NCBI GenBank assembly: GCA_965276955.1
Contig: CBDIBP010000042.1
Coordinates: forward strand, 85,415 to 149,414
Length of the DNA stretch: 64,000 nucleotides
Source: JABDEZ01 sp965276955
Lineage (GTDB): Bacteria > Bacteroidota > Bacteroidia > Chitinophagales > Chitinophagaceae
Reading direction: 5' to 3'
Shown here in pieces: positions 46,684 through 56,874 of this stretch. The position numbers and the translations under genes were made by a program. Each line of letters opens with the position of its first letter. The stretch's first letter is position 1. Below the pieces are notes generated by a model that worked only from the letters and a program-made list of their open reading frames with translations, did not search any database and was not told the origin of the DNA.

Positions 46684-48987
46684 CTATTTAAGCACGGTGA
46701 ACCTGTTGTAGTATTTTGTATTATTCACTTCCAGTATACAGATATACATACCCGATGGAAGCCCTGCCAGGGGTATATTCATACTCTGTTTACCCGCTAC
46801 TGCGGTGGTAGCGAATAGTTGCTGACCAGCTATGTTGATGATACGCACTTGTGCATTTTCTTTTAACGTCTCATTAAAAGCAATGGTGAGGTCGTTTTTT
46901 GCAGGATTGGGGTACACATTTATATCCATGCCCTGAGCAGCATTCACGTTAGTGATGCCCGCGTTCGCGCTTTGTTTGTAAAGCTGTATGCCGCCATATA
47001 CCATACCTACAAACATTTCGTACTTGCCGTCATTGTCAATATCGCCCACTACCGGGGCCGACCTTAAATTTCCATATTGTCCCGTGCCGCCTTTGTATAC
47101 CTGGTAGTCGCTGTCTATATAAGAATATTGGTCGTCCAGTTTTCTAAAGTCCCCATTATCTACACCTGTTTCAAACCCATCAAAACGGTACAGGGAGCCA
47201 CTGCTACTACCCATGAGCAGGTAGTCTTGCCCGGTATTGTCCAGTTTTCCTATAAATGGGGTACTGTAACCGCCAAACCCAAGTTTAGGGTCAGACATTA
47301 CACCACCTAAAGTATCTGTAATGTGTAGTAGCAATACTACGCCCGGTATTGTACTTACATTCTTATAGTATGTCAGCGATCCGCTTAGGCTGCCTATTAT
47401 CAGGTCTGGTTTGCCATCCTTGTTCAGGTCGTATATAAAAGGTGCGGCGTTGTTGTTCACTGTTATTATGTTATTGTTCAGATCCTTAAGTGGCTGCTGG
47501 GCCAGGTCAGGTTGCCAGTTGGGCTGCACATTGTCTGTTGCTGCTGCATTGGTGAACAGGCTTAGTGTGCCATCAGAGTGGCCTATCAGCATGTCTTGTT
47601 TACCATCATTATCCAAGTCGCCAAAGGTAGGTGCAGCACCCCGGTAGTCATAAGCATCTATGTTCAGGAAGTTGGTGGTCTGCAAGGTAAATGAGGGATT
47701 GCCCGGCGTACTTGTATTCAGGTAGTAAGACAAGCGGCTTTTCAGCGATCCATTACTTTGGTAATATCCGTCAGAGCCTACTATCAGGTCGGGCTTACCG
47801 TCTTTGTTGTAATCAAAAAGGGCAGGGTAGGCTGCAGTGCCCAGGTCTATCGATCTGTCTACAAGGAAAGTGTCCGATTGAAATACATAAGACGGATGCC
47901 CTGCAGTGCTTTCGTTCTTATAGAACCAGATACACTTATAGTTGTCTGATGAGTTTTGCAAATTAGGCGCTACCACTATATCGGTCTTGCCATCCTGGTC
48001 TACATCTACACTGAATGCGGCAGGCCACGTAGGCATTTCAATAGAATGCCCATTCTTAGGCCAGGTAGTATCTTGAAACACCATAGAGTCTGGTCCCGAC
48101 TGTTCGTAGGGTATCCTGCCATTTTGCAGAAAGGTCATTTCGTTGAATGATATGTTCCCATCCAGGTAGTCGTAGTCACCATCGCCATCATAGTCAAATA
48201 AACACAGCGTATTTCCCTGGTGCGTCACTTTGTTCAGCGCCGGGTTTAGGTTCAGTTTGCTCTCGTCGCAGGTATATTTCAGTGTATGGGTGCGCTGGGT
48301 GGCCTGGTAAACCCTGCCCCAGCATCTGTCTGCCAGCACTATTACTATACTGTCGCAAGGCAGGCCTTTTTCCACACGCATGTTCTTATAAAAGTTGATA
48401 TTGCCGCCTATCACGTTATAAGATAAGAAGTCAATATCACCATCATTGTCTATGTCTACTATTGCAGGTATATCGCTTGGGTTATTATATGCATTTACCC
48501 ATCCGTTCACCGAGCTGTCATTGTGGTAGAACAGGTTCTTGTAGTATGCAAAACAAAGCTGGTTCTGTGCATTATAGTAGCCCCTGCTTGCTGCAAAACC
48601 AGTATTGCCTTCGTCAAACAGGTCGGGTATACCATCGCAGTTATAGTCTTTAAGCAGCATATAGTCGCTTATGGCTGGGAAGTTGAGTGCATACTGCGGT
48701 GCGTATACATATATTGGGTTGCCTGCTGTACCATTGTTTATAAAGGTGCGCACGCCTATATATGGTTCAAAGACTACCAGGTCTTGTATGCCATCCTTAT
48801 TCAGGTCTGCCATTTGCAGTTGTGGATTATTAAAGCCTCCGCACCATGCCATTGTTTGCTCATTGCCATAAGCATATACTTTTATGCTTGTATTAGGTAA
48901 GTAAACAGCACCTTGGTACTGGGCAAATACCTCATTGCCCGATAGTAACACAGCTAATAGAACAATAAAATATTTAAAGATCTTCAT
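46684..48987 (-). CDS. FG-GAP repeat protein with T9SS type A sorting domain (copy A)
   Basis: A 767-residue secreted protein. Signal peptide ends EVFAQ. The body is a beta-propeller of FG-GAP/VCBS repeats, seen as repeated Ca2+-binding-like DLNKDGIQDLVVF, DYNCDGIPDLF, DIDNDGDIDFL, DYDGDGDYDYL, DVDQDGKTDIVV and DYNKDGKPDLIVG units. The final 75 residues (INVYPNPAKNDLTI... to YNRFTVLK) are the type A sorting domain that sends it through the T9SS. Probably a surface-exposed, calcium-stabilised adhesin or binding protein. The ligand is unknown. Confidence 0.92.
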   Translation of the reverse strand: MKIFKYFIVLLAVLLSGNEVFAQYQGAVYLPNTSIKVYAYGNEQTMAWCGGFNNPQLQMADLNKDGIQDLVVFEPYIGVRTFINNGTAGNPIYVYAPQYALNFPAISDYMLLKDYNCDGIPDLFDEGNTGFAASRGYYNAQNQLCFAYYKNLFYHNDSSVNGWVNAYNNPSDIPAIVDIDNDGDIDFLSYNVIGGNINFYKNMRVEKGLPCDSIVIVLADRCWGRVYQATQRTHTLKYTCDESKLNLNPALNKVTHQGNTLCLFDYDGDGDYDYLDGNISFNEMTFLQNGRIPYEQSGPDSMVFQDTTWPKNGHSIEMPTWPAAFSVDVDQDGKTDIVVAPNLQNSSDNYKCIWFYKNESTAGHPSYVFQSDTFLVDRSIDLGTAAYPALFDYNKDGKPDLIVGSDGYYQSNGSLKSRLSYYLNTSTPGNPSFTLQTTNFLNIDAYDYRGAAPTFGDLDNDGKQDMLIGHSDGTLSLFTNAAATDNVQPNWQPDLAQQPLKDLNNNIITVNNNAAPFIYDLNKDGKPDLIIGSLSGSLTYYKNVSTIPGVVLLLHITDTLGGVMSDPKLGFGGYSTPFIGKLDNTGQDYLLMGSSSGSLYRFDGFETGVDNGDFRKLDDQYSYIDSDYQVYKGGTGQYGNLRSAPVVGDIDNDGKYEMFVGMVYGGIQLYKQSANAGITNVNAAQGMDINVYPNPAKNDLTIAFNETLKENAQVRIINIAGQQLFATTAVAGKQSMNIPLAGLPSGMYICILEVNNTKYYNRFTVLK

Positions 48988-49057
48988 CTCAATAGATTGT
49001 TTCTAAAGTTAAAGAAAACTTATGAAATAATGATTAATGTATTTATGTCCCCTGCTG

Positions 49058-51331
49058 CTATTTCATTATAGTGAACTTGTTGTAGTATTTATGGTCATTC
49101 ACCGCCACTACACATACATATATACCTGCAGGCAGGTTGGCCAGTGGTATATTTATAGTGTTTTGGCCGACATCCACGGCACGTGTTGCCAGTTGCTGGC
49201 CCTCCATGTTTATTATGCTCACTTGTGCGTGTTCTGCTAAAGGCGAGCCGAATGCAAGGGTGATGTTATCTTTCGCAGGGTTAGGGTAAACCTGTATGTC
49301 CAGCTCGCCGGTATTGGCATTTATATTGTTTGGTACAGATACCAGCAGGTTTTGTTTATACAATTGCACCCCGCCATATGCCATGCCCATCACCATCTCG
49401 TATTTTCCGTCCGCATCCACATCTGCTACAGCAATGGCCGACCTCAGGTTACCATACCCAAGTGTTGTATTTATTAATGAATATTGGGAATCTATTCTTG
49501 CATAGCGACCAGTTACATTGCCCGATTGAAAACCATCATACCGGTATATCTTCCCGCTGTTACTGCCCATTAGCAGGTAGTCTCTACCCGTGTTGTCTAC
49601 TTTGCCTATGAAGGGGGTACTATTAGCCCCCACATTCAGCGGTGAGTCTACTTGTATATCACCCAGCGTACTTGTTATATACTTTAGTGCCACGTTCCCC
49701 GGCCCGGTGCTTACGTTCTCGTAGTATGTAAGCGAGCCATTGTCACCTCCTATCAGCAGGTCAGGTTTACCATCTTTATTAATGTCATAAATGAATGGAG
49801 CGGAGAACCTGCTCACCGTAATTATATTGTTGGCTATGTCCTTTAGCACCTGCGTGGTCATTTGCCAGTTCGGTTGCACATTGTCGCTGTTGGCTGTATT
49901 GCTTAAGAAACTGATGGTGCCATCTGTATGGCCCAGTACCATATCCTGCTTGCCGTCATTATTCAGGTCGCCAACGGCTGGCACAGCACCAGCAAAGTTG
50001 TAGGCGCTTAAATTTCCAAGATCAGTTGTTTGCAAAGTAAACGACGGATTGCCGGTAGTGCTGGTGTTCAGGTAAAGCGATACCCGGCTTTTAAGCGTAC
50101 CATTAGATTGATAGTATCCGTCAGAGCCTATGAACAGGTCTGGCTTGCCATCTTTGTTATAATCGAACAGGAACGGTATGGCTGCAGTACCTAAGTCTAT
50201 AGTTTTATCTATATAAAGCGTATCTGACTGAAATACGAATGACGGATGGCCGGGAGTGCTTTCGTTCTTGTAGAACCATACGCATTTGTAGTTCTCTGAC
50301 GAGCCTTGTAAGTGTGGGGTTATTACCAGGTCGGCCTTACCATCCTGGTCTGCATCTATATTGAATGCGGCCGGGAATGTAGGCAGTTCTATTATATGGC
50401 CATTGCTTTGCCACAAAGTATCCTGGTATGTCATGCTATCGGGCCCTGTAGGTTTATAAGGTATGCGGCCGTTAAGCAAAAATGTCATTTCATTAAAGGA
50501 GATATTGCCATCCAGATAGTCATAATCTCCGTCGCCATCATAGTCGAACAGGCAAGGGGTGTTGCCTGAGTGTGTTACTTTGGTGCCTTTGGGTAGCAGG
50601 ATGCTGTTGTCGCACTCATATTGTAGTGTATGCGTACGGTAATTACCTTGGTAAACCTTCCCCCAGCACTGGTCTGCAAGCCTTATGATGATAGTGTCGC
50701 AGCCATATCCCTTCTCCCTGCTCATGTTCTGGTAGTAATTGATGTTTCCACCATTATTGTCATAAGACAGGAAATCAAGGTCGCCGTCATTGTCAATATC
50801 CACTATGGCAGGTATGTCACCGCCATTATTAAATGCATTTTCTGAGTAAGGTATGCCCCTTACATTGTTGAAAGTAAGTCGATTGTTTGGCATGAAACAG
50901 AGTTGGTTGCTGGCGTTGTAGTAGCCTTTGTACACTACAAAACCAGACACGCCACCCTGGCTGAAAAGGTCGGCGATCCCATCACAGTTATAATCCTTAA
51001 GGATCATGTAATTGCTAATGTTCTTAAAATTCACGGCATATGCGGGAGCATAAACGTAAGAAGGGCTGCCGGCAGTACCAGTATTAATGAATGTGCGCAC
51101 ACCCATACCTGCCTCAAAAACCACCATATCCGGATTGTGGTCATTATTTATATCTACCAGCTGTATCTGCGGATTGTTGAAGCCACCGCCCCATGCCATT
51201 GTTTTTTCCTGTCCATAGGCATATACCTTTATCGCTGTGCTCGGCACATATACCTGCCCCTGGAACTGGGCATGTAAAGCGTTATTGATAAGAAGAAATA
51301 AGCTAAGGGCAATGGGGTAATGGATACGCAT
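49058..51331 (-). CDS. FG-GAP repeat protein with T9SS type A sorting domain (copy B)
   Basis: A 757-residue paralogue lying directly upstream of copy A on the same strand. It shares the signal peptide layout (ending LHAQ), the same series of DxDxDGxxD propeller repeats, and the C-terminal T9SS domain (IQVYPNPAKDNITLAF to YNKFTIMK). Compared with copy A, several loop regions differ, including the segment after GYYNASNQLCF. The 70-bp spacer has no terminator, so the two may be co-transcribed. Confidence 0.92.
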   Translation of the reverse strand: MRIHYPIALSLFLLINNALHAQFQGQVYVPSTAIKVYAYGQEKTMAWGGGFNNPQIQLVDINNDHNPDMVVFEAGMGVRTFINTGTAGSPSYVYAPAYAVNFKNISNYMILKDYNCDGIADLFSQGGVSGFVVYKGYYNASNQLCFMPNNRLTFNNVRGIPYSENAFNNGGDIPAIVDIDNDGDLDFLSYDNNGGNINYYQNMSREKGYGCDTIIIRLADQCWGKVYQGNYRTHTLQYECDNSILLPKGTKVTHSGNTPCLFDYDGDGDYDYLDGNISFNEMTFLLNGRIPYKPTGPDSMTYQDTLWQSNGHIIELPTFPAAFNIDADQDGKADLVITPHLQGSSENYKCVWFYKNESTPGHPSFVFQSDTLYIDKTIDLGTAAIPFLFDYNKDGKPDLFIGSDGYYQSNGTLKSRVSLYLNTSTTGNPSFTLQTTDLGNLSAYNFAGAVPAVGDLNNDGKQDMVLGHTDGTISFLSNTANSDNVQPNWQMTTQVLKDIANNIITVSRFSAPFIYDINKDGKPDLLIGGDNGSLTYYENVSTGPGNVALKYITSTLGDIQVDSPLNVGANSTPFIGKVDNTGRDYLLMGSNSGKIYRYDGFQSGNVTGRYARIDSQYSLINTTLGYGNLRSAIAVADVDADGKYEMVMGMAYGGVQLYKQNLLVSVPNNINANTGELDIQVYPNPAKDNITLAFGSPLAEHAQVSIINMEGQQLATRAVDVGQNTINIPLANLPAGIYVCVVAVNDHKYYNKFTIMK

Positions 51332-51412
51332 AGGTATATTATTTTAAAATAAATGCAACGCATTTCTGCTCCATACTAATATATGGATAATATAAGTAAA
51401 GACCGCTATTTT

Positions 51413-52243
51413 CTATTTTTGGTTGGTTTCGTATTTCAACAATGGCGAGTCTGGTTCCTTTAAGAAATGTTTGTATACCAGGTTGTCTGCTACAGAAGAG
51501 AAGAGTTTGTTCAACCATACGGTCACCTTTCCCGTGGTGGTGAATACTACGGTTCGTTTTCTTTGCTCCACAGCATTTAGTATCAATTTCGCACATTCTT
51601 CTGCACTCATCAGTTTGCCCTCGTCCAGCGGGGTCTCAGCTTGCGCGCTGCCATCTGCCGATCGCGCTACCGTACGTATGTTAGATGCCGTAAAGCCGGG
51701 CGATACCCACATCACGTGTGTGCCGGTGTGTAGTAATTCAGTACGCAAAGCCTCCAGGAAGCCTTGCATGGCGAATTTAGATGCAGAGTAACCAGTGCGG
51801 CCCGGCAATCCCCTGTACCCGGCTACCGATGAGACGCCCAGTACCACACCATTCTGCTTCCGTATGGCTGGTAGCGCGTATTTTGTCATATACACGGTTC
51901 CCCAAAAGTTGATGTCCATCAGTTCTCTGATCACCGATAGGTCCAGGTCTTCGAATAGTGCCCGCATACTTATGCCCGCATTGTTAAGGAGTACGTCTAT
52001 CTCTCCCCAGTTTTGCAACACATGGTCTACAAATGCAATGCAATCTTTTTCAATGCTTACATCAGCACGAAAAAAAATGATCTGCGCCGGGTTGGCTGCC
52101 GGGTAAGTATCTTTTAGTTTATTAATGTTGCGGCCGCATACTGCTACCTTTGCGCCCCGCACCATAGCTGCAGTTGCCAATGCATGTCCGATGCCCGATG
52201 AGGCGCCTGTGATAACTACTACTTTATCTTTTAGTGAGTACAT
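51413..52243 (-). CDS. SDR family oxidoreductase
   Basis: A 276-residue classical short-chain dehydrogenase: GASSGIGHALA cofactor site, NNAGIS, catalytic Ser in VSSVAGYRGLPG and Tyr/Lys in TGYSASKFAMQGF. An Arg in CGRNINKL suggests NADPH. Its long C-terminal extension (220-276) is predicted helical and possibly membrane-associated, as in the DltE/YqjQ-type group. Substrate unknown. It has no close operon partner. Confidence 0.88.
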   Translation of the reverse strand: MYSLKDKVVVITGASSGIGHALATAAMVRGAKVAVCGRNINKLKDTYPAANPAQIIFFRADVSIEKDCIAFVDHVLQNWGEIDVLLNNAGISMRALFEDLDLSVIRELMDINFWGTVYMTKYALPAIRKQNGVVLGVSSVAGYRGLPGRTGYSASKFAMQGFLEALRTELLHTGTHVMWVSPGFTASNIRTVARSADGSAQAETPLDEGKLMSAEECAKLILNAVEQRKRTVVFTTTGKVTVWLNKLFSSVADNLVYKHFLKEPDSPLLKYETNQK

Positions 52244-52411
52244 AAAATGAAATGGAATAAAGATAAGCGATGCAGTTATTTAATAAAAAAAATAAATGTA
52301 AATGACCGTTTAAAAAGATTTACACGGAAGGTGGATAACTATTTGGTGACATATTTGCGTGGGGTGGTACAATGTTTTTACTTTAACCTGTAACATTTAA
52401 TATAGTAAGCA

Positions 52412-52870
52412 ATGAAAGTAATGATTATCATGGGGTCGCAAAGCGACGAAAAGATAATGGAAGAATGCGCTAACTGGCTCAACTGGTTCGGCATTGAGAA
52501 CAATATGATAGTGGCCTCTGCCCACAGGAATCCCGATAAGGTGAAGGACCTGATGGTTTCCGCACAGGAGAACGGCTATGGTGCAATAGTTGCAGCCGCA
52601 GGTATGGCAGCCGCATTGCCCGGTGTTTGTGCCGCGTATACATCCCTGCCCGTTCTCGGTGTGCCATTAGAAGGTGGCTTGCCAGGCGGTATAGATGCCT
52701 TGTACAGTATAGTGCAGATGCCTGCTGGGTTGCCCGTAGGTACATTAGCGGTAGGTAAGGCTGGCGCGCGCAATGCTGCAGTACTCGCAGCACGCATCTT
52801 TGCACTTAGCGATAAGAAATTAGCAGCTAAAGTAGCAGAATTCAAGGCCAATGAATATAAAATAGCGTAG
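52412..52870 (+). CDS. purE: N5-carboxyaminoimidazole ribonucleotide mutase
   Basis: A 152-residue class I PurE, which shifts the carboxyl group of N5-CAIR in purine synthesis. The active-site phrases IMGSQSDEKIME, SAHRNPDKV, AAAGMAAALPGV and GVPLEGGLPGGIDALYS are intact. PurK, the usual partner, is not in the window. The next gene, phoH, starts 76 bp downstream in the same direction. Confidence 0.97.
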   Translation: MKVMIIMGSQSDEKIMEECANWLNWFGIENNMIVASAHRNPDKVKDLMVSAQENGYGAIVAAAGMAAALPGVCAAYTSLPVLGVPLEGGLPGGIDALYSIVQMPAGLPVGTLAVGKAGARNAAVLAARIFALSDKKLAAKVAEFKANEYKIA

Positions 52871-52946
52871 CCTTATTTTAACCCTATCGTAACATCGGGT
52901 ATGTTCTGTTTCACGTATATTTAATTAACCTTAAAAACACATCATT

Positions 52947-53966
52947 TTGACAGAAGCTATCATCAATTTGGAAACAGTTAATCCTATCGAGTTCTTTGGC
53001 ATTAACAATAGTAAGTTCGAGATACTGAAACGGAAATTCCCGTTGTTAAAGATATTATCACGTGGCACGCAAATAAAGCTATCCGGTCAGCCTACAGAAG
53101 TTACCGCAGCAGAAACGAAGATCAACCAGGTGATAAAATATCTGGAGCGCAACGGTCACCTTTCTGAGAACTATTTTTCCAAGATACTGGGAGATGATGA
53201 GCAGGGCGAGATAAGCCAGGAAGACCTGAACAGTAATGACATACTCGTGTTTGGCCCCAATGGAAAGGTGATAAGGGCTCGTACCGCCAACCAGAAGTTG
53301 ATGGCTACGGTGTCTGAAAAGAATGATATCATTTTCGCTATAGGCCCTGCCGGTACCGGTAAGACCTATACTGCCGTGGCGCTTGCAGTAAGGGCGCTGA
53401 AAAATAAGGCGGTACGTAAAATAATACTTACCCGCCCGGCTGTAGAAGCTGGTGAAAGCCTTGGATTCCTGCCCGGTGACCTGAAGGAAAAGATCGATCC
53501 ATACCTGCGCCCGTTGTACGATGCGCTGGATGACATGATACCTGCAGATAAGCTGAGCTATTACATGGCCAACCGTATTATAGAGATAGCACCCCTCGCA
53601 TACATGCGTGGCCGTACGCTCGATAATGCGTTCATAATACTGGATGAAGCGCAGAACTCAACTGATCTGCAGTTGAAAATGTTCCTTACCCGTATTGGCT
53701 CTTCTGCTAAGGCCATCATAACAGGCGACCTTACACAGGTAGATCTTCCTAAAAATCAAAAGTCCGGATTGTTCAAGGCTACCCGCATATTGAAGAATAT
53801 AGATGGTATAGCGCATATCAACCTTACGGAAGATGACGTGGTACGTCACCGTCTGGTGAAAATGATCATACGTGCCTACGACAAAGAATCGCAGTATGAA
53901 GAAGAGCGCGATGAAGCGCGGGTAAAGAACCGGGAGCCTAAAGACCTTCCGGCCAAAGAAGCATAG
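52947..53966 (+). CDS. PhoH family ATPase
   Basis: A 339-residue PhoH-like protein: an N-terminal KH-like region (about 15-100) and an ATPase core with Walker A GPAGTGKTYTA, GFLPGDLKEKIDPYLRPLYD, and Walker B FIILDEAQN followed by TRIGSSAKAIITGD. The family is linked to RNA metabolism and ribosome-associated processes, but the exact role is unsettled. The start is TTG with no in-frame ATG for over 110 codons. A clear terminator follows. Confidence 0.92.
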   Translation: MTEAIINLETVNPIEFFGINNSKFEILKRKFPLLKILSRGTQIKLSGQPTEVTAAETKINQVIKYLERNGHLSENYFSKILGDDEQGEISQEDLNSNDILVFGPNGKVIRARTANQKLMATVSEKNDIIFAIGPAGTGKTYTAVALAVRALKNKAVRKIILTRPAVEAGESLGFLPGDLKEKIDPYLRPLYDALDDMIPADKLSYYMANRIIEIAPLAYMRGRTLDNAFIILDEAQNSTDLQLKMFLTRIGSSAKAIITGDLTQVDLPKNQKSGLFKATRILKNIDGIAHINLTEDDVVRHRLVKMIIRAYDKESQYEEERDEARVKNREPKDLPAKEA

Positions 53967-53987
53967 TTTAATATTTAATTTTATTGC

Positions 53988-54034
53988 AAGGGGCAGTTAA
54001 CACTTTGTTTTACTGCCCCTTCTCTGTTTTTTGA
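53988..54034 (+). terminator. rho-independent terminator after phoH
   Basis: AAGGGGCAGT (53988-53997) pairs with ACTGCCCCTT (54012-54021), then CTCTGTTTTTTG provides a T-rich tail. Confidence 0.8.
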
Positions 54035-54045
54035 GATGAAGCACT

Positions 54046-54053
54046 TACTTTTG
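54046..54053 (+). promoter_or_regulatory. candidate -7 box (TACTTTTG) of the E1 gene
   Basis: Matches TAnnTTTG, 27 bp before the ATG of the dehydrogenase and just after the phoH terminator, so the two units are separately transcribed. Confidence 0.5.
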
Positions 54054-54080
54054 CGCACTGCAGAATAGTTATCACTTACC

Positions 54081-56135
54081 ATGCTACAAAAAGAAATAAT
54101 GCTGAAAGCTTACCGGTTCATGATGACCGGGAAGGCAATGGCTGAGATATACGATGCCAACAGGCAGGTTTGTAAATATGTACACAGCACCGCACGCGGG
54201 CACGAGGCCATACAACTTGCCACGGCCCTGCAACTGCAGCCGTGCGACTATGTGAGTCCTTACTACCGCGATGAATGTATGATGCTGGGCATGGGCCACC
54301 GTCCCTACCACATGATGCTGCAATTGCTTGCCAAGGGCGATGATCCCTTTACAGGTGGTCGTGCATACTACAATCACCCCAACAGCAGGCGTGCAGATAT
54401 GCCGCAGATCATACATCAGAGCAGCGCTACAGGTATGCAGGTGATACCCACCACAGGAGTAGCACAGGGTATACAATACAGGGAAACCCAAAAATTATCT
54501 GATTATACTATACCTCCCGTTGTCGTTTGTTCTTTGGGCGATGGCAGCGTAACGGAAGGGGAGGTGAGTGAAGCATTCCAGTTCGCAGTGTTACATCAGT
54601 TGCCTATCATATACCTGGTACAGGACAATGATTGGGGCATATCAGTAAGCAGCGATGAAGCGCGAACCATGGATGCTTACGAATATGCAGCAGGCTTTAA
54701 AGGCATGGAGCGCGTACGTGTAGATGGCAGCGACTTCGCAGCCTCTTACCAGGTGATGGCCGATGCTATTGATATGGTACGCACCCAACGCAAACCTATT
54801 TTGGTGCATGCCAAAGTTCCTTTGTTAGGGCACCACACATCGGGTGTGCGCAAAGAATGGTACCGCACCAATGACGACCTGGAAAAACACTACGTAGATG
54901 ACCCCGGTCCTAAACTGAAAAAAGTGCTGATGAGCAGCTACAGTATTTCAGAGGCCGAGCTTGATAAAATAGAAGAAGAAGCGGTAACATTCATAGCATC
55001 AGAGTTCGCAGCAGCAGTTGCTGCCCCCGAGCCTGATCCTTCAACTGTTGCCGATTTCGTCTACCTGCCTACACCTGCCACTCACGAAACAGGTACCCGT
55101 ACCCCACAAGGAAAGGACAAAGTTGTGATGGTAGATGCTGCCCTTCACGCGGTCGAAGAAATACTCCAAGACTACCCCCATGCACTGTTCTATGGGCAGG
55201 ATGTGGGTAAGCGCCTGGGCGGCGTGTTCCGCGAGGCCGCTACCCTGGCCGATAAGTTTGGCGATGAGCGCGTATTCAACACTGCCATACAGGAAGCCTA
55301 CATAATAGGGTCTACCGTGGGCATGAGTGCTGTTGGTCTCAAACCCATAGTAGAAGTTCAGTTCGCAGACTACATATATCCGGGTCTCAACCAATTAGTA
55401 ACAGAGATCAGCAAATCATGCTACCTCAGTTGCGGTAAGTTCCCGGTATCATGTATCATCAGGGTGCCTATTGGCGCTTATGGTGGAGGGGGGCCTTATC
55501 ATAGTGGTAGTGTAGAAAGCACATTGGCTACTATAAAAGGCATTAAGATAGCATACCCCAGCAATGCCGCAGATATAAAAGGCCTCATGAAAGCAGCCAT
55601 TATGGATCCCAATCCTATAGTGATGCTGGAACATAAAGGCCTATACTGGAGCAAAGTACCCGGTACCGACGAAGCCAAAATGGTAGAGCCTGATCGCGAT
55701 TATGTACTCCCATTTGGTAAAGGCGCGGTAGCGCTTGAAGCCAGCCAGGATGCACTTGATAACGGTGAGTCTATTTGCGTTATCACCTACGGCATGGGCG
55801 TATATTGGGCCAAGACCGCAGCAAAACAATTCCCAGGCCAGGTAGAGGTCATTGACCTGCGTACCATATATCCACTTGACGAAGAACTGGTATACAATAC
55901 GGTGAAGAAACACGGTAAGGTAATAGTGCTTACAGAAGAGCAGCTCCGCAATTCATTTTGTGAGGCCCTTGCGGGGCGTATAGCCCAGCATTGCTTCACG
56001 CATCTCGATGCTCCTGTACAAACCATTGGTGCCATGGACTTACCGGCAGTACCCATGAACGTAGCGCTGGAAGCAGCTATGCTTCCCAATGCAGACAAGG
56101 TTGCTGAGAAAATGAAGTGGCTTATTGCGTATTAG
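54081..56135 (+). CDS. 2-oxoacid dehydrogenase E1, fused alpha and beta subunits
   Basis: A 684-residue fusion. Residues 1-320 form the E1 alpha part with the thiamine diphosphate motif GDGSVTEGEVSEAF... ending QDNDWGIS and a YRDECMM active-site phrase; residues 335-684 form the beta part (ALFYGQDVGKRLGGVF, EVQFADYIYPGLNQL, VRIPIGAYGGGGPYHS type). Fused E1 alpha/beta is the common Bacteroidota form of branched-chain (2-oxoisovalerate) dehydrogenase. E2 and E3 are not nearby. With ilvE in the window it fits branched-chain amino acid and fatty acid metabolism. Confidence 0.92.
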   Translation: MLQKEIMLKAYRFMMTGKAMAEIYDANRQVCKYVHSTARGHEAIQLATALQLQPCDYVSPYYRDECMMLGMGHRPYHMMLQLLAKGDDPFTGGRAYYNHPNSRRADMPQIIHQSSATGMQVIPTTGVAQGIQYRETQKLSDYTIPPVVVCSLGDGSVTEGEVSEAFQFAVLHQLPIIYLVQDNDWGISVSSDEARTMDAYEYAAGFKGMERVRVDGSDFAASYQVMADAIDMVRTQRKPILVHAKVPLLGHHTSGVRKEWYRTNDDLEKHYVDDPGPKLKKVLMSSYSISEAELDKIEEEAVTFIASEFAAAVAAPEPDPSTVADFVYLPTPATHETGTRTPQGKDKVVMVDAALHAVEEILQDYPHALFYGQDVGKRLGGVFREAATLADKFGDERVFNTAIQEAYIIGSTVGMSAVGLKPIVEVQFADYIYPGLNQLVTEISKSCYLSCGKFPVSCIIRVPIGAYGGGGPYHSGSVESTLATIKGIKIAYPSNAADIKGLMKAAIMDPNPIVMLEHKGLYWSKVPGTDEAKMVEPDRDYVLPFGKGAVALEASQDALDNGESICVITYGMGVYWAKTAAKQFPGQVEVIDLRTIYPLDEELVYNTVKKHGKVIVLTEEQLRNSFCEALAGRIAQHCFTHLDAPVQTIGAMDLPAVPMNVALEAAMLPNADKVAEKMKWLIAY

Positions 56136-56195
56136 GGCCTATGCGGAAATTTTTAAGTAATTGTACCTAATTGGATAATAGTATATTAAACTATA

Positions 56196-56233
56196 AATAG
56201 GGTCAATGAGTTTTTTTACTTATTGACCCTATT
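56196..56233. terminator. bidirectional terminator hairpin
   Basis: A 16-bp stem with one G-T pair (56196-56211 with 56218-56233) around TTTTTT. It lies between convergent genes, with weak flanking T runs. Confidence 0.7.
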
Positions 56234-56243
56234 CCGTTTTAGA

Positions 56244-56819
56244 TTATTCATTACGCGTGGTCATTAATACAAGCAAAGAGATAAATTCCTCATACTTAAC
56301 GCCTGATTTTCTATATACATCTAAATCCTTATCAGCTATACGCAATAAGTGAAGATTGGAATAGCTAAGACCCTTTTGTGTCAACTGCTGCGACCCATTG
56401 TATGTAATATCAGCAATTCGTGTTTCGGGGATTGAAAAGGCAGATGCCAGATTAGATAAATGTGTTTGTATTTCAATCACATGTTCGTCGGACAGTGAAA
56501 CTTGTGACGCGCTACCCGCATCTATAGCAGCTAACATTTGAGCTGGCGTCGCAGTGGCAGGTGCAGGTGTATTGTTTGATTGTAATGTATTTGGTGTGGA
56601 TTTATCCCCCGAGCTTAAAATAATAAATGCAAGTAGTACAATTACTGCGGTCACTAATATTCCTATTATGATTTTAGGGTTTGTTTTAACAGGAGCCTGC
56701 GCCGTTATTTCTCCATTTTTACAAATAGCTACTTTCTTGCAAATTGGGCAAACAAGGAAATGATTTGCTCTTAATTCTGCATCATTATATTGATTGCAAT
56801 ATGGGCATGTGTACTCCAT
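56244..56819 (-). CDS. zinc-ribbon membrane protein, hypothetical
   Basis: A 191-residue protein with an N-terminal zinc ribbon (CPYCNQY and CPICKK, two CxxC pairs in residues 5-28), a membrane helix at about 49-68 (IIIGILVTAVIVLLAFIIL), a low-complexity Thr/Pro/Ala linker and a helical C-terminal domain. The order suggests a cytoplasmic sensor tied to a periplasmic part. I do not recognise the C-terminal domain. It is flanked by a terminator on its 3' side. Confidence 0.65.
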   Translation of the reverse strand: MEYTCPYCNQYNDAELRANHFLVCPICKKVAICKNGEITAQAPVKTNPKIIIGILVTAVIVLLAFIILSSGDKSTPNTLQSNNTPAPATATPAQMLAAIDAGSASQVSLSDEHVIEIQTHLSNLASAFSIPETRIADITYNGSQQLTQKGLSYSNLHLLRIADKDLDVYRKSGVKYEEFISLLVLMTTRNE

Positions 56820-56874
56820 TGTTTAGTTTTTATATATAAAAAAAGAACTAACTGTAACCATTTTCAGCCCTTAT

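Larger units (their letters stand above)
46684..51331 (-). repeat. tandem duplication of an FG-GAP T9SS gene
   Basis: Two minus-strand genes of about 2.3 kb each, 70 bp apart, encode proteins alike along their entire length, from YAYG-x-E-x-TMAW near the start to the T9SS tail. They are a local duplication that has since diverged. Confidence 0.85.
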
